A stretch of 64,000 nt of DNA, taken from the NCBI RefSeq assembly GCF_047496725.1, contig NC_132972.1:7494001-7558000 (forward strand), read 5' to 3'. Positions 1 through 11,973 of the stretch are shown here, piece after piece. A program made the position numbers and the translations under genes. The notes under the pieces were generated by a model. It worked only from the letters and a program-made list of their open reading frames with translations, was not told where the DNA came from and made no database searches. Every line of letters starts with the position of its first letter. Positions within the stretch are counted from its first letter, which is position 1. This DNA comes from Anoplolepis gracilipes. Lineage: Eukaryota; Arthropoda; Insecta; Hymenoptera; Formicidae.

Positions 1-2
1 AA

Positions 3-143
3 AAATGTATTATAAACACAGCGAAAAATATCAGGCTAACACTCTCACAAGAGCAGATCGCTCTTATTAAACGACAATTGTTAGAAAATAATACCGGTTG
101 CAAAGGGGCCTATGGGAAAGTTCAAGTGATTGGTAGACAATAA
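3..143 (+). CDS. Torsin-like AAA+ ATPase, C-terminal end (partial, enters from the left)
   Basis: The frame running in from the left edge is open to the TAA at 141-143. It encodes the C-terminal helical region AKNIRLTLSQEQIALIKRQL followed by NNTGCKGAYGKVQVIGRQ. The Gly-Cys-Lys triplet near the C-terminus is the conserved torsin GCK (sensor II-like) motif. The same segment recurs, more decayed, at 9418-9525 and 10431-10532, which fixes the reading frame. Torsins are ER/nuclear-envelope-lumen AAA+ ATPases activated by LAP1-type cofactors. This is the only GCK copy in the window without a visible lesion, so the gene to the left may be the functional parent. The family call is from motif recognition; only about 46 residues are visible. 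Confidence 0.6.
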   Translation, partial: KCIINTAKNIRLTLSQEQIALIKRQLLENNTGCKGAYGKVQVIGRQ

Positions 144-389
144 AGAGATTATACGTAATTCTTCTACGATTCATAGTATTATTGTTTTGTGACTGCTGCA
201 ACAATATAATTAAAGAATATATATTTTCCTCCGTTTATATTGTTTATTATAATATATTGTGATAATCTTAAAACAGATAATTCCTATTGACATTGTTTTC
301 AAGATTTAGAAATATGTCGAGTAGTACTTTTATGATGTACAAATAGATCGTCAATTGATTAAAAAGCCAACTAATTTTTGTAAGAGATT

Positions 390-640
390 TATAATAATGT
401 GTTGTTTAGCATGTAATCAGTGCAGTATTGTTTAGTATGTAATCAGCGAATTGCAACGTGTTGCACAGTTAAACAAACTTAAATTAATTATGATCTCTGA
501 CATACGTAACATCTTAAATGTTTTTTGCTAAAAAATGGATTTTGATGAATTTATTCTGTCATGACATTTAGATTTACGACGATTTATAAATGAGTGATCA
601 CGGTCGTCGCATATGTATAAATCTTCATAATGATCACACA
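390..640 (+). repeat. Decayed copy of the torsin-locus flank repeat
   Basis: This holds the sequence that follows or separates torsin-like copies elsewhere in the window: the aatgtg...tagc(a/g)ta..aatcag...taaacaaac.t block, then cgacgatttataaa...cacggtc, then ttaagcaattgaaaagtcgtt. Better copies lie at 4640-4960, 9940-10250, 42840-43150 and 54290-54570. Sequence around 840-1040 also repeats itself imperfectly (tgagtatgcaatat twice, about 115 bp apart). No coding potential is seen from 144 to 1400. Confidence 0.5.
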
Positions 641-1407
641 TATAATATTCAAACTTAGATGTTAGGCTATGTTATTCCAGCGATCATTTTTAAGCAATTG
701 AAAAGTCGTTCATGAAAGTTTCATATTTTTTTACTAGCTATAAAACTATAGATTTTTAAAAAGTTGAATTTCTTCGAAAGATATAAATAATTTTTTTTGT
801 TGTATACATTAGAATGTGTGTTGAGTGTAAAATAAGAAAAACCTGACAATGAGTATGCAATATCTTAAAATAATGGAGAATAAAATTATAAATCCGGTAA
901 ATTTAATATAATTAGCATAAGTGGATAGTAAGAGGAATATTGTAAATTAAGAAAAATCCCTGAGTATGCAATATTTTGAAACAACGAAAATTAAATTGTA
1001 CATAAATTCGATAAATTTAATATAATTAGCATAAATGACTTATAAAAGAAAAAGTATGTGCCTTAGTGTCTTATAAATATATATATTAATTATTAAAAAT
1101 ACTCACATATACACACATTCTAAATTACATATGATTTTTTGGTTAAAAAGTTGAACTTGTTACTTATATTTTTTTAAACTACAATACATTTTGCTCAATC
1201 TTTTTCATTTTTCGATTTGTATATGTAATGTACAATTATTATAAATATGTAAGAAACTTTAGATTACGGGAAAATTAAATGTAGTTACTTTGTACTTGTA
1301 CTATTTATATGTTTACGAATAAATGAACTGAAACAAAACGTTAATCGTGAGATAAAATAAGATAATATATTGTTTATAATATAATGTCTATAATATAATA
1401 ATTTTTT

Positions 1408-1654
1408 TGTAACGGGCCACTCTACGTGCGCAAATAGCGAGCCGGGATCAGGGAAAAAGTAAAGACACGACTACAAAATAAATAAGTTAATAATAATTTT
1501 TATTTGCCACTTTATGTGAAGAAAAGGAGCAGTAATTAGTATTTACAATTGATTAATCAAATCTAATTTGTATCAAAATAATGAGATGGCAACATGGATG
1601 TAGCGAAGTATTGGAGTTATACAAAGTTCTCCCAGTCTTCGCAAATGTGTTACA
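1408..1654. mobile_element. Possible short solo-LTR-like segment (TGTAAC...GTTACA)
   Basis: A compositionally distinct patch, richer in GC than its surroundings, starts at TGTAACGGGCCAC and reaches GTGTTACA, giving 6-bp inverted ends of the TG...CA type. No target-site duplication was found and the distinct composition continues to about 1780, so the borders are uncertain. No recognisable protein is encoded on either strand. Confidence 0.2.
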
Positions 1655-2402
1655 GTAAAAGTATTATGTACACGGGCTTACAGGGTGAATTTAAATTGCG
1701 CGATAGGTCCAAAGTGGTACGCGAGTCGACGACAAAATGTTGCGATTACTGCAAGGCGAAGCGATAAAATATCACACGTGGTTTATTTCAGATGGATGGG
1801 AAAGACAAATAAACACCACGTAAAAAGGCTATAGACAAAAGAATAGATTTTTTTAGTCAAAGTAAAAGACTTGACCAGAACGAGAAACTCGACAAACATA
1901 TCAGATGTTTCAAAACATTTTTTTCTTTTAATCACAAATAGGCATGCAAAGATAATAATAATAATAATAATCATAAATATGTCATCTAAAAGAATCGTAT
2001 ATTCGACAATTAACCTTGGTAAATTCGACTGAATGTATTATCAAACATGTCAATACGATTGTCAACATAGTAAAATAGCTTAAAAAATTATTTTAAAAAA
2101 TAGTAAACGCATTAATAAGGATTTTTGTTAGATTTTATCGAGGATCCTTGATCTTTTTCAGTCAATGTGATTTTGAATACTTAAGATTTGATTGTATTAT
2201 ATACGGTGGTAAAGATTTTGTGATTTTTTTTTAAACCGAATTACAATTCTGACTCCTGTGTTTTCACTATAACTATATTAAATTATAACGTTTGAAAAGA
2301 AAAATTATATGAATTTTATTCTTGCGGAATATCCTGGAAAAATTAAATATTTTTGAATGCAACCATTCGTGTGTAAAAATATAAATTAGTAAAATAAATC
2401 CT

Positions 2403-2522
2403 TTTTTGTTATTATATATTATATTATTATTATATATTATTATTATATATTATATTTCATTATTGTATTATACATATATTACATTATTTCATTATTATTT
2501 CATTATTATATATTATATACGT

Positions 2523-2570
<48 letters not shown>

Positions 2571-2600
2571 TTATATTATATATTATATTTTGTATTAATA
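2403..2600. repeat. AT-rich low-complexity tract
   Basis: Runs of TAT/ATT units pass into an uninterrupted (TA)n block at about 2530-2570. This is microsatellite sequence; apparent reading frames through it are artefacts of the repeat. Confidence 0.85.
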
Positions 2601-2989
2601 AAAAAATAAAAATAGAATGAATTTATGGTATACTTACTAATTCATATTTTCAAACAAAGGACATATTCATAACATTTATTAACTTCAATGTATTTTGCAA
2701 AAATAAAACTCATATGATTTATTTTCTTCTGATATAATTCAATACGCCTACAGTGAAAACACAGGAGTTTTAACACGATTATATATATTAATTTCTCTCA
2801 CTGATATCTTTATGCAATTTTCCTTCTTTTACATTAGTCATTTGTTATAAGAATAAACAAGTATCAAAAAAGTTTTTTTATTACGAATTTCTTAAGTGTC
2901 TGCTTTAATTCATAGAACAGATAAATTTAAAAAATATATCAATGCAACCTGAAAATTATATTATTAATAAATTGGTTTCTTTTTCGCAG

Positions 2990-3072
2990 AAAATTTCTCA
3001 GATTCGGTACTATGGAAAAACGGATCAAAGATCTGAATTTCGATGATTCCATTGAGTGGTATAATATCCAAG
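2990..3072 (+). pseudogene. Torsin-like locus, N-terminal exon remnant
   Basis: The exon is bounded by a strong acceptor (tttctttttcgcag) and the donor AG|GTAATC. With phase-2 entry it reads RKFLRFGTMEKRIKDLNFDD then SIEWYNIQ. Its middle matches the exon family at 33112, 33879 and 35131 (core ...DTxEKQSKAVNSDNSFDW...). The intron after it, including the ttgattataattatgaacttaatat block and the GT tract, is also shared with those copies. It looks like a diverged member of the exon family, and no ATPase part next to it is intact. Confidence 0.45.
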
Positions 3073-3262
3073 GTAATCAGAAATTTTCCATCCAGCCGGC
3101 AAATTTCTTCTTTAAGAGTTTTAAAAGAATTTGGATTGTTATAAACAGCGGGTAAATTTTATTAGAAGAGCATTTATGTTAAATGTTATATTCTTTGACT
3201 GGAATTATTAAAATCAATATCGCATATTTTGATTATAATTATGAACTTAATATAGTATATAC

Positions 3263-3440
<178 letters not shown>

Positions 3441-3918
3441 CGGCAATTTAATATCTTCATTTACAAAATTTAACGTGTTAATTTTATTACGTGTATATAT
3501 TTTTTGATAATTAATATAAATAGTTCAAAATTATTTAAAATAATATTTTATTTATCTTTTCATATTATCTTTTTATACAATTGAAAAATATAATTTCAAA
3601 TAAAGATATCATGGCAATTAGAATCATCTCTGCACAAAATTTAATTAATTGTTTGAGTCAGAAAGGAAAAATAAAAAATTTATTCATATTAATAATAATA
3701 TTTGTATATTTATTAAATAAATAAATGTATATTTATTGTTAGAAACGATAATAAAATATAGATGTACTTTAATAATAAAATATGTGAATGGTACTTTAAT
3801 GGTATTATAAATAATATGTAAATAAAACAATCCAAAGATTGAAATCTAATTATTAAAAAAGATAAAATATTATGTTACATGGAACATCAATTAATTGTTC
3901 CCCTATTTTCGAAAACAG

Positions 3919-4035
3919 GAATAAATTGGGCAAGATGAACTGCAAGCGAAGAGGCGAGCAAGCAGAAAGCTATCAGAATGTAGCTTTTCTGATTTCTCGG
4001 AGCATTCCTGTTCTCCGAATAAAGTGTGTTATAGA
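3919..4035 (+). pseudogene. Torsin-like locus, fused and decayed exon
   Basis: After the acceptor gaaaacag the sequence follows the 35131 exon (gcaagatgaactgcaagcgaagag...), but with an in-frame TAA as its second codon. It then passes into sequence resembling the exon at 36496 (ttttctgatttc..ggagca.tcctg). The same fusion occurs at 36496, so the two descend from a common rearranged ancestor. Confidence 0.4.
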
Positions 4036-4213
4036 ATAGTACTTTTAATTACATCATCCGAAACCTTAAGCATGTGTTCGAACTATGAAGAAAAAAACTG
4101 GAAGAAACAAATTCGAACTATGAAGTAGAAAATCTGAAAGTAACAGAATTTACGGATTCGAAGAAACATTTGTACGATAAACCTATACTAGCGAATATTG
4201 AGGAAAAAGAGTC

Positions 4214-4314
4214 ATGGACGATCTTGCAAAATCAAAAACAATCGCTAAGGATGAACAATGTATTTCATTTTTATTCATCGAGCCGCCTTCACCAAGTTGG
4301 ATAGATTTCGATAG
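4214..4314 (+). pseudogene. Torsin-like locus, 3' part of an N-terminal exon
   Basis: The open stretch encodes MDDLAKSKTIAKDEQCISFL then FIEPPSPSWIDFDR and ends at the donor gatag|gtatta, which is shared by the exon family (phase 2, final Arg codon split AG|G). The terminal SxSWIDFDR matches the ends of the exons at 28074 (ttggacagactttgat) and 37393 (INFDR). The 5' border is unclear and no good acceptor was seen. Confidence 0.4.
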
Positions 4315-4639
4315 GTATTATATTCTTCGATTAAAATTACTTCGAACTCAATATCGCACGATATTAAAATTTAATATTTCTATAAACAAAATTTTATTTG
4401 CTTGCCGTTATATTGTTCTGGAAAATTTGGAAATTATTAAGAATTGTGTATATGTTTGCATATTATTTTCTTGTATAATTACAAATTATAATTTTCAAGT
4501 AAAGATGTTTTTGCAATTAAAACAATTTCTATGCAAGGTAAAATAAGATACCAAATTATAATTGCATATAATTACAGTCATGGTCTGTTAGTGTAAATAT
4601 GTGAAATTATCAAATGCTTTACTTTCAAATTGTACTAAA

Positions 4640-4960
4640 AATAAGCAATGAAATTTTTATAGCAGATAATGTGTAATGTGTTATTTAGCGTACACTCGGC
4701 GAAAAACGTAAATAACGCGATCTTACGCATGATTAAACAAACTTACATCAATTGAGATTTCCGACATACGTAATATCTCGGACTTTCTTAAGGTTTATTT
4801 TGTAATTAAATTTGGATTTACGACGATTTATAAACGAATCACCGCGCGGTCATTGCGTATGTATAAACTTTCGTAATGATACTTAATGCTTAAACATTAA
4901 GCTGCATTACGTTATTACCATCGATCGTTCTAATACAATTGAAAAGTCATTCATGATTAT
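4640..4960 (+). repeat. Torsin-locus flank repeat copy
   Basis: This copy carries the blocks gataatgtgtaatgtgttattta, cgatcttacgcatgattaaacaa, ttacatcaattgagatttc, gacatacgtaatatctcgg and gttattaccatcgatcgtt in that order. The same order is seen at 9940-10250, 42840-43150 and 54290-54570, and inverted at 15050-15300. It lies just upstream of the 5' exon at about 5370, so it may contain old promoter sequence. Confidence 0.65.
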
Positions 4961-5369
4961 TTTTTTTTTTATAAAATTATGTACAGTTTTAGTTATAAAA
5001 GACTTATTTTTTTACTTGTTTAAGTAAAAAAATTATTTGTTAAAAGTTTATTTTGTACATTCGAATATTTATTAAATATAAATTGAAAAAAAATTTAAGT
5101 GGGTCAAACTTTAAAGAAAACTACAAAGAATATTTATCTGATATACATTTGGTAAATATTTTATAATGAGCATAAATGGATCACTGATCGATACTTAAAC
5201 GGAAAATATCGATATCATACCAGACTGACTTGCTGTAGAAGAGGAAAGAACGAATGAATTTCGACTGTTCGTAAATTCGATGATATGTATTGTCAAACAT
5301 GTGTGTCAGCATGTTCCGACAGCGCAGAATCTCTGATAAAAATATTTAAAAAAGTAGTAAACATTACAG

Positions 5370-5555
5370 ATATTGTTTTCATTAGTTTCACATTTCATCA
5401 AAGTCAAAGTCACCGACACGTTTTCCGATCAGTATGATTTTGTCAGTTACAGCTTGATTAGATTGCGTGTTTGCTCCAAGATTCCAAACTCGTGGTGTTG
5501 CAAAGTCGAAAGTTACGATTCTTAACGACATAATTTCGTACGTGTTACATCTTCT
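5370..5555 (+). pseudogene. Probable 5' non-coding exon of the torsin-like plus-strand copy
   Basis: About 190 bp ends at the good donor TCT|GTAAGT. It is nearly identical to the minus-strand block ending at 21587, including the donor, while surrounding sequence has drifted more. The only ATG is followed by a stop after seven codons, so it is read as 5' untranslated. The exon assignment rests on duplication, conservation and the donor alone; the start is approximate. Confidence 0.4.
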
Positions 5556-6361
5556 GTAAGTAAAACAAAGAAAAGCATAAGTTGCATTTCAAAAGAAAAA
5601 TAGTGAAGATAATAAAGCATGAGAAGTATGAAAAAAGCAGATTTAAAACTTTTAATTAAATTATATTTTTAAAGCAATTTATTTCAAGATTATTGATAGA
5701 GATAAAAATCTATGTTTTAGCAGATTTTTCAAGATGTAATTTCTTCATTAGTAATACCTTTGAAATGCAAAACGTAACAATTATTACCAAAATATCATTT
5801 CAAATGTTTAGGGAATAACGTTTAAAAACAAAATAATTAAAAATTTGGTGTTTATATTGCGTTTTCATATCTTTGAGTTGAAAACACGTTTATTGCTTTG
5901 TTCGAGTTTGTTCATCGACCTTCGAATACATAGACGTAGGATATAAATAAAAACAAAAGAATGTTAAAATTAAAAAAAAGACAAAGAGAGACTACAAGTA
6001 AATCGGATCACAGTTTGTTTTTTTATTTTATATGCACATTATACAGTGTGAGTCACAGTAATGTATTTATATATATTTTTATAAATATATTTAATAATAT
6101 AAATACATTTCAGAATAGTCATCTTTTATCGCTTAAATCACTAACTTTTTATGAAAAGCGCGGATCATGTATTTGAAGGTCGACGGCTTTGTCTTAACAC
6201 GGTTACATATAATATTTCATTTTACTGACATTTTAATTTACAAGATTTTTCACTAAAGACTTAATTATTCATTTACAAGAATAAATGTCATAGATGTAGT
6301 AAAATATAAACGTATGTCAGTGTAATTTATTACGTTATTAATTGATCGATTTTGTATTTAG

Positions 6362-6517
6362 GGAATTATTTAAATTTTATAATATGGACAAGTCAGATGA
6401 AAAAGCATCGTCTCCCTCCAAAGAGAGAACGACTACTCCTGTGGATCCCAAATTGCAACATTCGTCTTCGGAGACAACCACCGAGCAGTGTTCATTAAGT
6501 CAGATAGATTCCGACGG
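6362..6517 (+). pseudogene. Torsin-like locus, symmetric phase-2 exon (52 codons)
   Basis: Acceptor tttgtatttag and donor GG|GTAATA enclose 156 bp, exactly 52 codons, entering and leaving in phase 2. It reads RELFKFYNMDKSDEKASSPS then KERTTTPVDPKLQHSSSETT and TEQCSLSQIDSDG. It is acidic and Ser/Thr/Pro-rich with no hydrophobic segment, as expected for a disordered tail before the membrane span. The mirror copy is at 20628-20783. The exon itself is intact, but the downstream ATPase part of this copy is broken. Confidence 0.6.
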
Positions 6518-6987
6518 GTAATAAAAATTTTGATTTATAATCATTTTGATATCGCAAAGTACACAATATTAAAATTTAAAATTTTCTTTAACAAAATTTT
6601 ATTTGTTTACCTTCATGTTGTTTAATAAATCAGGTGAATTATTAAGAATTATTAAAAATTGTTTGAAACAACACTGTATATACGTGTATTATTTTCTTGT
6701 ATAATTAAAATGTTTTATATAATTAAAAATTATAATTTATGAGTAAATATATTTTTGCGTTCTTTGTTTTTTTCTATTAACGCGATATAGTTATTTAATG
6801 ATATCTTAATATGCAAAATTTTTCTCCAAGGTTTTCATTATTTATTTACTAGATTAAACAAATATCAAATAAATTTTTCGAATAAAAGTTTCTTGAATAC
6901 ATATTCCAATCACATATGGACGTAGTAGAGTATAAATATATTAGTACAATTTATTATGTTATTAATTGGCCGGCTTTTTTTTTGCAG

Positions 6988-7236
6988 GCAACCTTCTAAT
7001 TCCGATATTATGGAAAAGCAAACTGAGCATCTGCATACCAACAATTCTTCCGAGTCTGAGAAATCATTGTCGCTTGACAAACCGGAAACCGAGCGCAACA
7101 ATTCTCTCAAGTCTGAGGAAGCATTGTCGCCTGACAAATCGGAAACTTCTACTACTCTAGATTTCGAATTTCTATCACTTTCTTCTTTGGAGATAGTCAC
7201 TGAAGAGGTTGCTGCCAGTGCAGTAGAATATATTAG
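6988..7236 (+). pseudogene. Torsin-like locus, symmetric phase-2 exon (83 codons)
   Basis: Acceptor tttttttttgcag and donor TTAG|GTATTAAA enclose 249 bp, phase 2 at both ends. It begins RQPSNSDIMEKQTEHL and ends EIVTEEVAASAVEYIR. It contains an internal doubling: NNSSESEKSLSLDKPET is followed by NNSLKSEEALSPDKSET, so the module itself grew by a short tandem repeat. Its closest relatives are the three minus-strand exons at 18699-20151, which end VEEVAPSPVEYVR. Confidence 0.6.
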
Positions 7237-7674
7237 GTATTAAATTCTTAAATTAAAATTACTTCCAACCCAATATTGCATAGTACACGATATAATATTT
7301 AGTATATACTCCTAGTCACAAAATTTTACTTGCTTGCGTTTTAATTTGTATGAATTATTTATACTAACACTGTATGTGCGCATATCATTTTCTTGTATAA
7401 TTATAATTTACGAATAAACTTATTTTTGCGTTTATTGGTTTGTTCTGGTTTGTCTTAATGCAATTATATATTTATTTATTTCATTTGTATCAATTTGCAA
7501 GGTTTTTCTCTGAGAGAATTTTTATTAATCATTTGCGGAAGTTCATAAATATCAAATAAATTCATCCATTGAATTGTCGAATGCGTACTTTGATTTACAG
7601 ATGTGAACATTATAAAATATAAATGTATGTCAGTGTAACTTATTATGTTATTAAATGATCGGGTCTTTTCACAG

Positions 7675-7875
7675 GGAACTTTATAAATCTGATGATGAGG
7701 AAAAGCAGTCCGAGCCTCCAAATATCGATAACTCTTCCGAGGAAATATTGTCGCCTCCCAAACCGAAAACGACTACTATTGTAGATCCCGATTTGCTACA
7801 ATCTCATTCGGAAACACTCAATCAACAAGTCAAGCCACTTTCAACAAAATCCTGTACTAAATATAAACATATTAG
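7675..7875 (+). pseudogene. Torsin-like locus, symmetric exon with a lost donor (67 codons)
   Basis: The acceptor is cttttcacag. The 201-bp exon reads RELYKSDDEEKQSEPPNIDN, SSEEILSPPKPKTTTIVDPD and so on to KYKHIR. At the 3' border the family consensus attag|gtatt has become attag|atatt, destroying the GT donor. If transcribed, splicing from this exon would fail or use another site. This is direct evidence that the copy is decaying. Confidence 0.6.
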
Positions 7876-8411
7876 ATATTAAATTCTAAAATTAAAATTA
7901 CTTCAAATTTAACACGCATAAGGTACGATATTAAAATTTAATACATATTTCATAAAATTTAACTTGTTTGTCTTTTAATTTAATTTGTGTGAATTATTAA
8001 GAATTGTTTAGAGTAACACTGGTATGTGCGCGTCATTTTTCAGTACGTATAATTAACCCTTACAGTACTGTAAGTGAATCATTTTTATGTGTGATTTTTC
8101 TAAATGCGTCAATTTCTTGAAAACCAATGGTTGTAAAACAAAATATTTAAATTCTTTTTTAAATTTATTTATATAGTCTTTATTTAGAAGGATCAAAGAA
8201 GGTTTATAAAATTTTAAATAAATAATTGTATTTGCATTTATTATTATCATTGACAATAATATTTAGAAATATTTTTAATAGCGATTAAAAAATATGAATC
8301 CTGTCTTTGTTTTACATAACGCAACGATTCAAAGACTGACACATGCGATTAATTAAAAAAGATAAGATACCACATATCATTAAGCAAGCTTTTTTTTGTT
8401 TTAAAAAATAG

Positions 8412-9072
8412 AGCCGAGGAAGTTTTAAGCTATGTATCATGCCTAGAAGCTGCCGCAAATTCTCCAGTTAAAATCCTATCAGACGTGACTACTCCTGAAC
8501 CGTCTACAACTAAATCATCCACATCGGAATGATCAGATGCTATTGTAATCCGTTCACCAGCTAAATCAATATTTGACCTTAACTTACAACCTCAATCTTC
8601 GCAAGAAATTTGTATGGAACTAATATCCAGGAAAATTCACAATTTTATCTCTACAAGCGAAAAGAAAGAAAATTAGTATATCGTAAATCGAGAGACTCTC
8701 ATGACACAGAAAAAAATTTATCTCCTGTGATAAATGAGTGTAAGCTTCAACACAAAAAACCGAAAGACTTTGACCCTACAGAAGAAATTCCTAATACGGA
8801 ATGTTGTTTGAGCAAATGTTGCGTAGTACTTCTTATAATGTCATTAATATTATTTCTATTTCTGTTTATGTTCTGTTATATTACCAACTTATTTTTGTTT
8901 ACATGCATTTGAATAATGAGCATATTGACACAGTTGCATCTGCCGTTGTCGAATTGAAAAAAGAGATATTTGGTCACGATGAAACCGTACGAGTCTTGAT
9001 CGAATATCTTCAGCGAGATACACCTCTTTTAAAAGTAGTAGCGCGTCGACACACCACACACAATAAACTATA
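8412..9072 (+). pseudogene. Torsin-like membrane-span exon and start of the ATPase domain (broken)
   Basis: After the acceptor aaaaatag the frame reads AEEVLSYVSCLEAAANSPVK to ...KSSTSE, then TGA at 8529-8531, then continues in frame as SDAIVIRSPAKSIFDLN. The minus-strand paralogue has CGA (Arg) at that codon, so a CpG-type C-to-T change is likely. Further on come DFDPTEEIPNTE, a hydrophobic span (about 8811-8890), and EHIDTVASAVVELKKEIFGH then DETVRVLIEYLQRDTP, which resembles the start of a torsin AAA+ domain. Lesions are the TGA, a stop and frameshift near 8674, a frameshift near 8868, about 17 bp lost where Walker A should start (near 9042), and the stop at 9070. Confidence 0.65.
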
Positions 9073-9119
9073 AAAAAATTATGAATTAAAAATTTCGCAG
9101 AAGAAGCAGCAATTGTTTT

Positions 9120-9525
9120 TCATATTTGCATCAGAAATTCTTTATCTGGGAGTATGTAAGAGCCGAACGTTCTACAGACGTCATAAATTTTGTAAAAATG
9201 TGTCAAGAAGCATATGACAATCAGCCGATAACTATAATGGCTGTTTTTAAAATTGAAGAGATTTATGAAGAATCGCGTAATATTGACCTAAACCAAACTA
9301 TAGAGATAGTCAAAGACACTTTTATTCAAGCATTTAATTCAAGCAAATATTCATGTTAAAATTATTTCTTACGAATTTCTGAGCGAGGATACTTTAGAAA
9401 TACGCATTAAAAGTATGGCGAAAAATATCAGAAAAACGGTTTCTCAAGATGAGATCGACAATATTAAACGACATTTGATAGAAGATAATACTTATTGCAA
9501 ACAAGTTTACGATTGCAACCAATAA
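9120..9525 (+). pseudogene. Torsin-like ATPase, C-terminal half (frameshifted)
   Basis: The sequence HQKFFIWEYVRAERSTDVIN then FVKMCQEAYDNQPITIMAVF has the hydrophobic pattern expected of the torsin core strands. It continues to about 9345, where a frameshift occurs. The next frame gives VKIISYEFLSEDTLEIRIKS, MAKNIRKTVSQDEIDNIKRH and LIEDNTYCKQVYDCNQ, with the stop at 9523-9525. The GCK motif of the 3-143 copy has become YCK. The segment from Walker A to this point is about 100 bp, too short for a working torsin. Confidence 0.65.
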
Positions 9526-9539
9526 AGATTATATATGTA

Positions 9540-10250
9540 TAAAATTATTTTTTAGGAAACGAGAGGGCTAAAATTATTATATTATGTCTGACGTAACAAT
9601 ATTCGGTTAAAATGTGAATTTTATTTTGTAGTTATTCTCAATTGTAACATAATGGAATAATTTTAAAACTATAAATAATTAAAAGTATTTGTTAGGCTTT
9701 ATAATATGTTGAATTAAATTTGTGGGCTCTTTAATTAGATTATCTATTCATTATTTCTTTAGCTTCTTGATCTTGAAAAATAATTTTAATAATTAATAGA
9801 AAAGAATAAAATAGTTTTAATCTTGTATTAAAAGCCATATGTTTGTATATAATTTTTATCATGATTCATTAATGTAAACGTGATGAAATTTTCGTATTTA
9901 TATTACTTTTGAATTGTACTAAAAACGACGGGTGTTTTTTGTAGGAGATAATGTGCAATGTGTTTACTTCAGCGTACGTTTGACAAAACACGTAATCAGC
10001 GTCGTGTTACGCACGAATAACCAAATTCACATTAATTAGGACTCCCCATATACGTAATATCTCGAACTTGCAAAATTTTATTTTAAAATCATATTTGGAC
10101 AAACGATTTATAAGTGATCGCGGTCATTACATATATGTATAAACCTTCGTAATGTCACGTAATGCTTAAACATTAAGCTTTACGCTGCGCTATGTTGTTA
10201 TCATCGGTCGTTTTTATGCAATTAAAAAGTCGTTCGCGATTGTTTTGTTT
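9540..10250 (+). repeat. 3' flank repeat of the torsin-like copies
   Basis: This flank carries (in order) tattatgtctgacgtaaca, tctcaattgtaacataatgg, the ttagattatctattcattat AT-rich part, gtgcaatgtgtttacttcagc, acgtaatcagcgtcgtgttac and atcggtcgtttttatgcaatt. It is inverted at 15050-15720. Partial copies lie at 28810, 42500 and 53970. The constant association with torsin-like C-termini makes it a duplicated gene flank, not an independent transposon. Confidence 0.7.
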
Positions 10251-10427
10251 TCCTTTTTTTTTACATATAATAATATTATACAAATAACATTATCACACAT
10301 AAACACAGAGTATTTGTTTGATTTATAGATAAGATATGTTTTTCTACTGTATAAAAAAATAATTTCTTCTGCAGCTCAGAATTTTTTTCTGTTGAGTGCA
10401 TATTGAGAATAAAATTATAAAATATAT

Positions 10428-10532
10428 ATGGCTGAAATTACCAGACTAACATACACTCAAGATTATATCAATTATATTAAACGACGTTTGATAAGAAATA
10501 ATACCAATTGTACGAAAACCTATGGTTGTTAG
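10428..10532 (+). pseudogene. Second decayed torsin-like C-terminal end
   Basis: The frame AEITRLTYTQDYINYIKRRL then IRNNTNCTKTYGC, with a stop at 10530-10532, matches the C-terminus at 21-143 (AKNIRLTLSQEQIALIKRQL...). The GCK has become NCT. It is followed by a further copy of the 3' flank, so a whole extra gene tail was duplicated within about 1 kb of the first (9525). Confidence 0.6.
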
Positions 10533-10859
10533 AAAATAAAAATTATACATAAATGTAGAATAATTATTACATAATTGCTTAAAGAAACTGGACTGTTAAA
10601 ATTATTGTACTCTGATATAACAATATCCGATTAAACAATATACATATTTTTGTATACATCAATCAATCAATTGTAACATGTTGCAATAATTTTAGAACTA
10701 CAAATAAATAAAAACATTTTATAAATATTTCGACTTGTGTTTCCATTAGATCGTGAGTTTACTATCTCTTTAGCTTTCAATCCCAAAGAAAATTTTAATA
10801 ACATTTAGAAAAGAATACACATTAATTAGGACTCTCGATATGTCGTGATATCTCGGACT

Positions 10860-11970
10860 TGCTAAATTTTATTTTAAAATCATGATCGACAAATGATTTG
10901 TAAGCGACCACGGTCATTAGATATGTGTAAACCTTCGTAATGCTTAAACATTAAGCTTTATGCTGCGCTACGTTGTTATCATCGGTCTTTCTTGTACAAT
11001 TAAATAGTCGTTCGCGACTGTTTTGTTTTTTTTTTTTTTTATTTACAAAATTATAAAATAACATTATCACACATGAACACACAGTATTTGTTTGATTTAT
11101 AGATAAGATATGCTTTTCTACTGTATAAAAAAATTATTTGTTATGTAGCTCGGAATGTTTTTTTGTTGAGTACATGTTAATAAAAAAATTATAGTGTATC
11201 AAATTTTGTAAATACAAAAAAATCTACAAATTTATTATTTTCATAATTAAATTATAAAAGAAGAGTATTTGTTTCAATAAATACTGTTTTATATAAATAC
11301 ATATATGTATAGCACAATTTTGATGCTAGAGTATAAATTTTCTTAAAATGCGGATTTAATATACTATATATATGTATACATATACATATATATATCTATC
11401 GAATTTTTTTATTTTTAATTTGTAACGATAATTATTATATGCGTAAAACTTGTTGATGTTGATGCTGCGACTGATAAATAAGGTAATAATTTGAATATGT
11501 AAATTATTTCAGTTGTATCAACATTTACATACATAATTTTAATAAATGTAATTTCTGAATTTTTTTATAGAAATATTATTTATTTATATTCTATTTATTT
11601 CTTTTTATTTGTTGTTAGTTTTTGTGCGCGTACATAACAATATGTTTCTTTATGAAAAGTATGTGTTATTTGCTGTTTACGTGTGAATGATGATGAACTC
11701 GGTCTTCAAGTTCTTCCTCGTGCAAGTTCTCGTATACTGTTCCTCTTTCTTGTTTTTCTTTTTCGAATGAGAAGAGCATGTGTCGTTTATGAAATCAGCT
11801 AAAAATTATATCCGGGCATCCGTTAAATTGAAAAGATGTAAAACATAATTGTACTATTAAAATTGAAGATTATTTTCCGTTTGCTTTCGCAATATATCAG
11901 TATTATTTGTAAAGAATCTAAAATTATAAAATTAAAATTGTACAATCAGAAAGAACGACAATATTCATAA
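10860..11970 (+). repeat. 1.1-kb segment duplicated at 39592-40705
   Basis: From about 10880 to 11970 the sequence matches 39600-40705 closely and in the same orientation, including an (AT)n position, the ctgttcctcttycttgt block and the end ...gtacaatcagaaagaacgacaat. Its start (10860-11160) also repeats 10094-10430 in tandem. The match stops immediately before the stop codon of the RGK exon at 11974. Confidence 0.75.
11640..11806 (+). pseudogene. Broken copy of the short frame at 40342-40533
   Basis: Compared with the open frame at 40342, this copy has TAA where the other has AAA (cgtacataacaa versus cgtacaaaacaa) and a two-base loss in gtttacgtgtgaatg versus gtttatgatgtgaatg. The protein product is not recognised. 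Confidence 0.35.
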
Positions 11971-11973
11971 AAT

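Noticed and set aside
2406..2609. 67-codon frame rich in Tyr/Ile/Leu
   Set aside because: It is a TA/ATT low-complexity tract.
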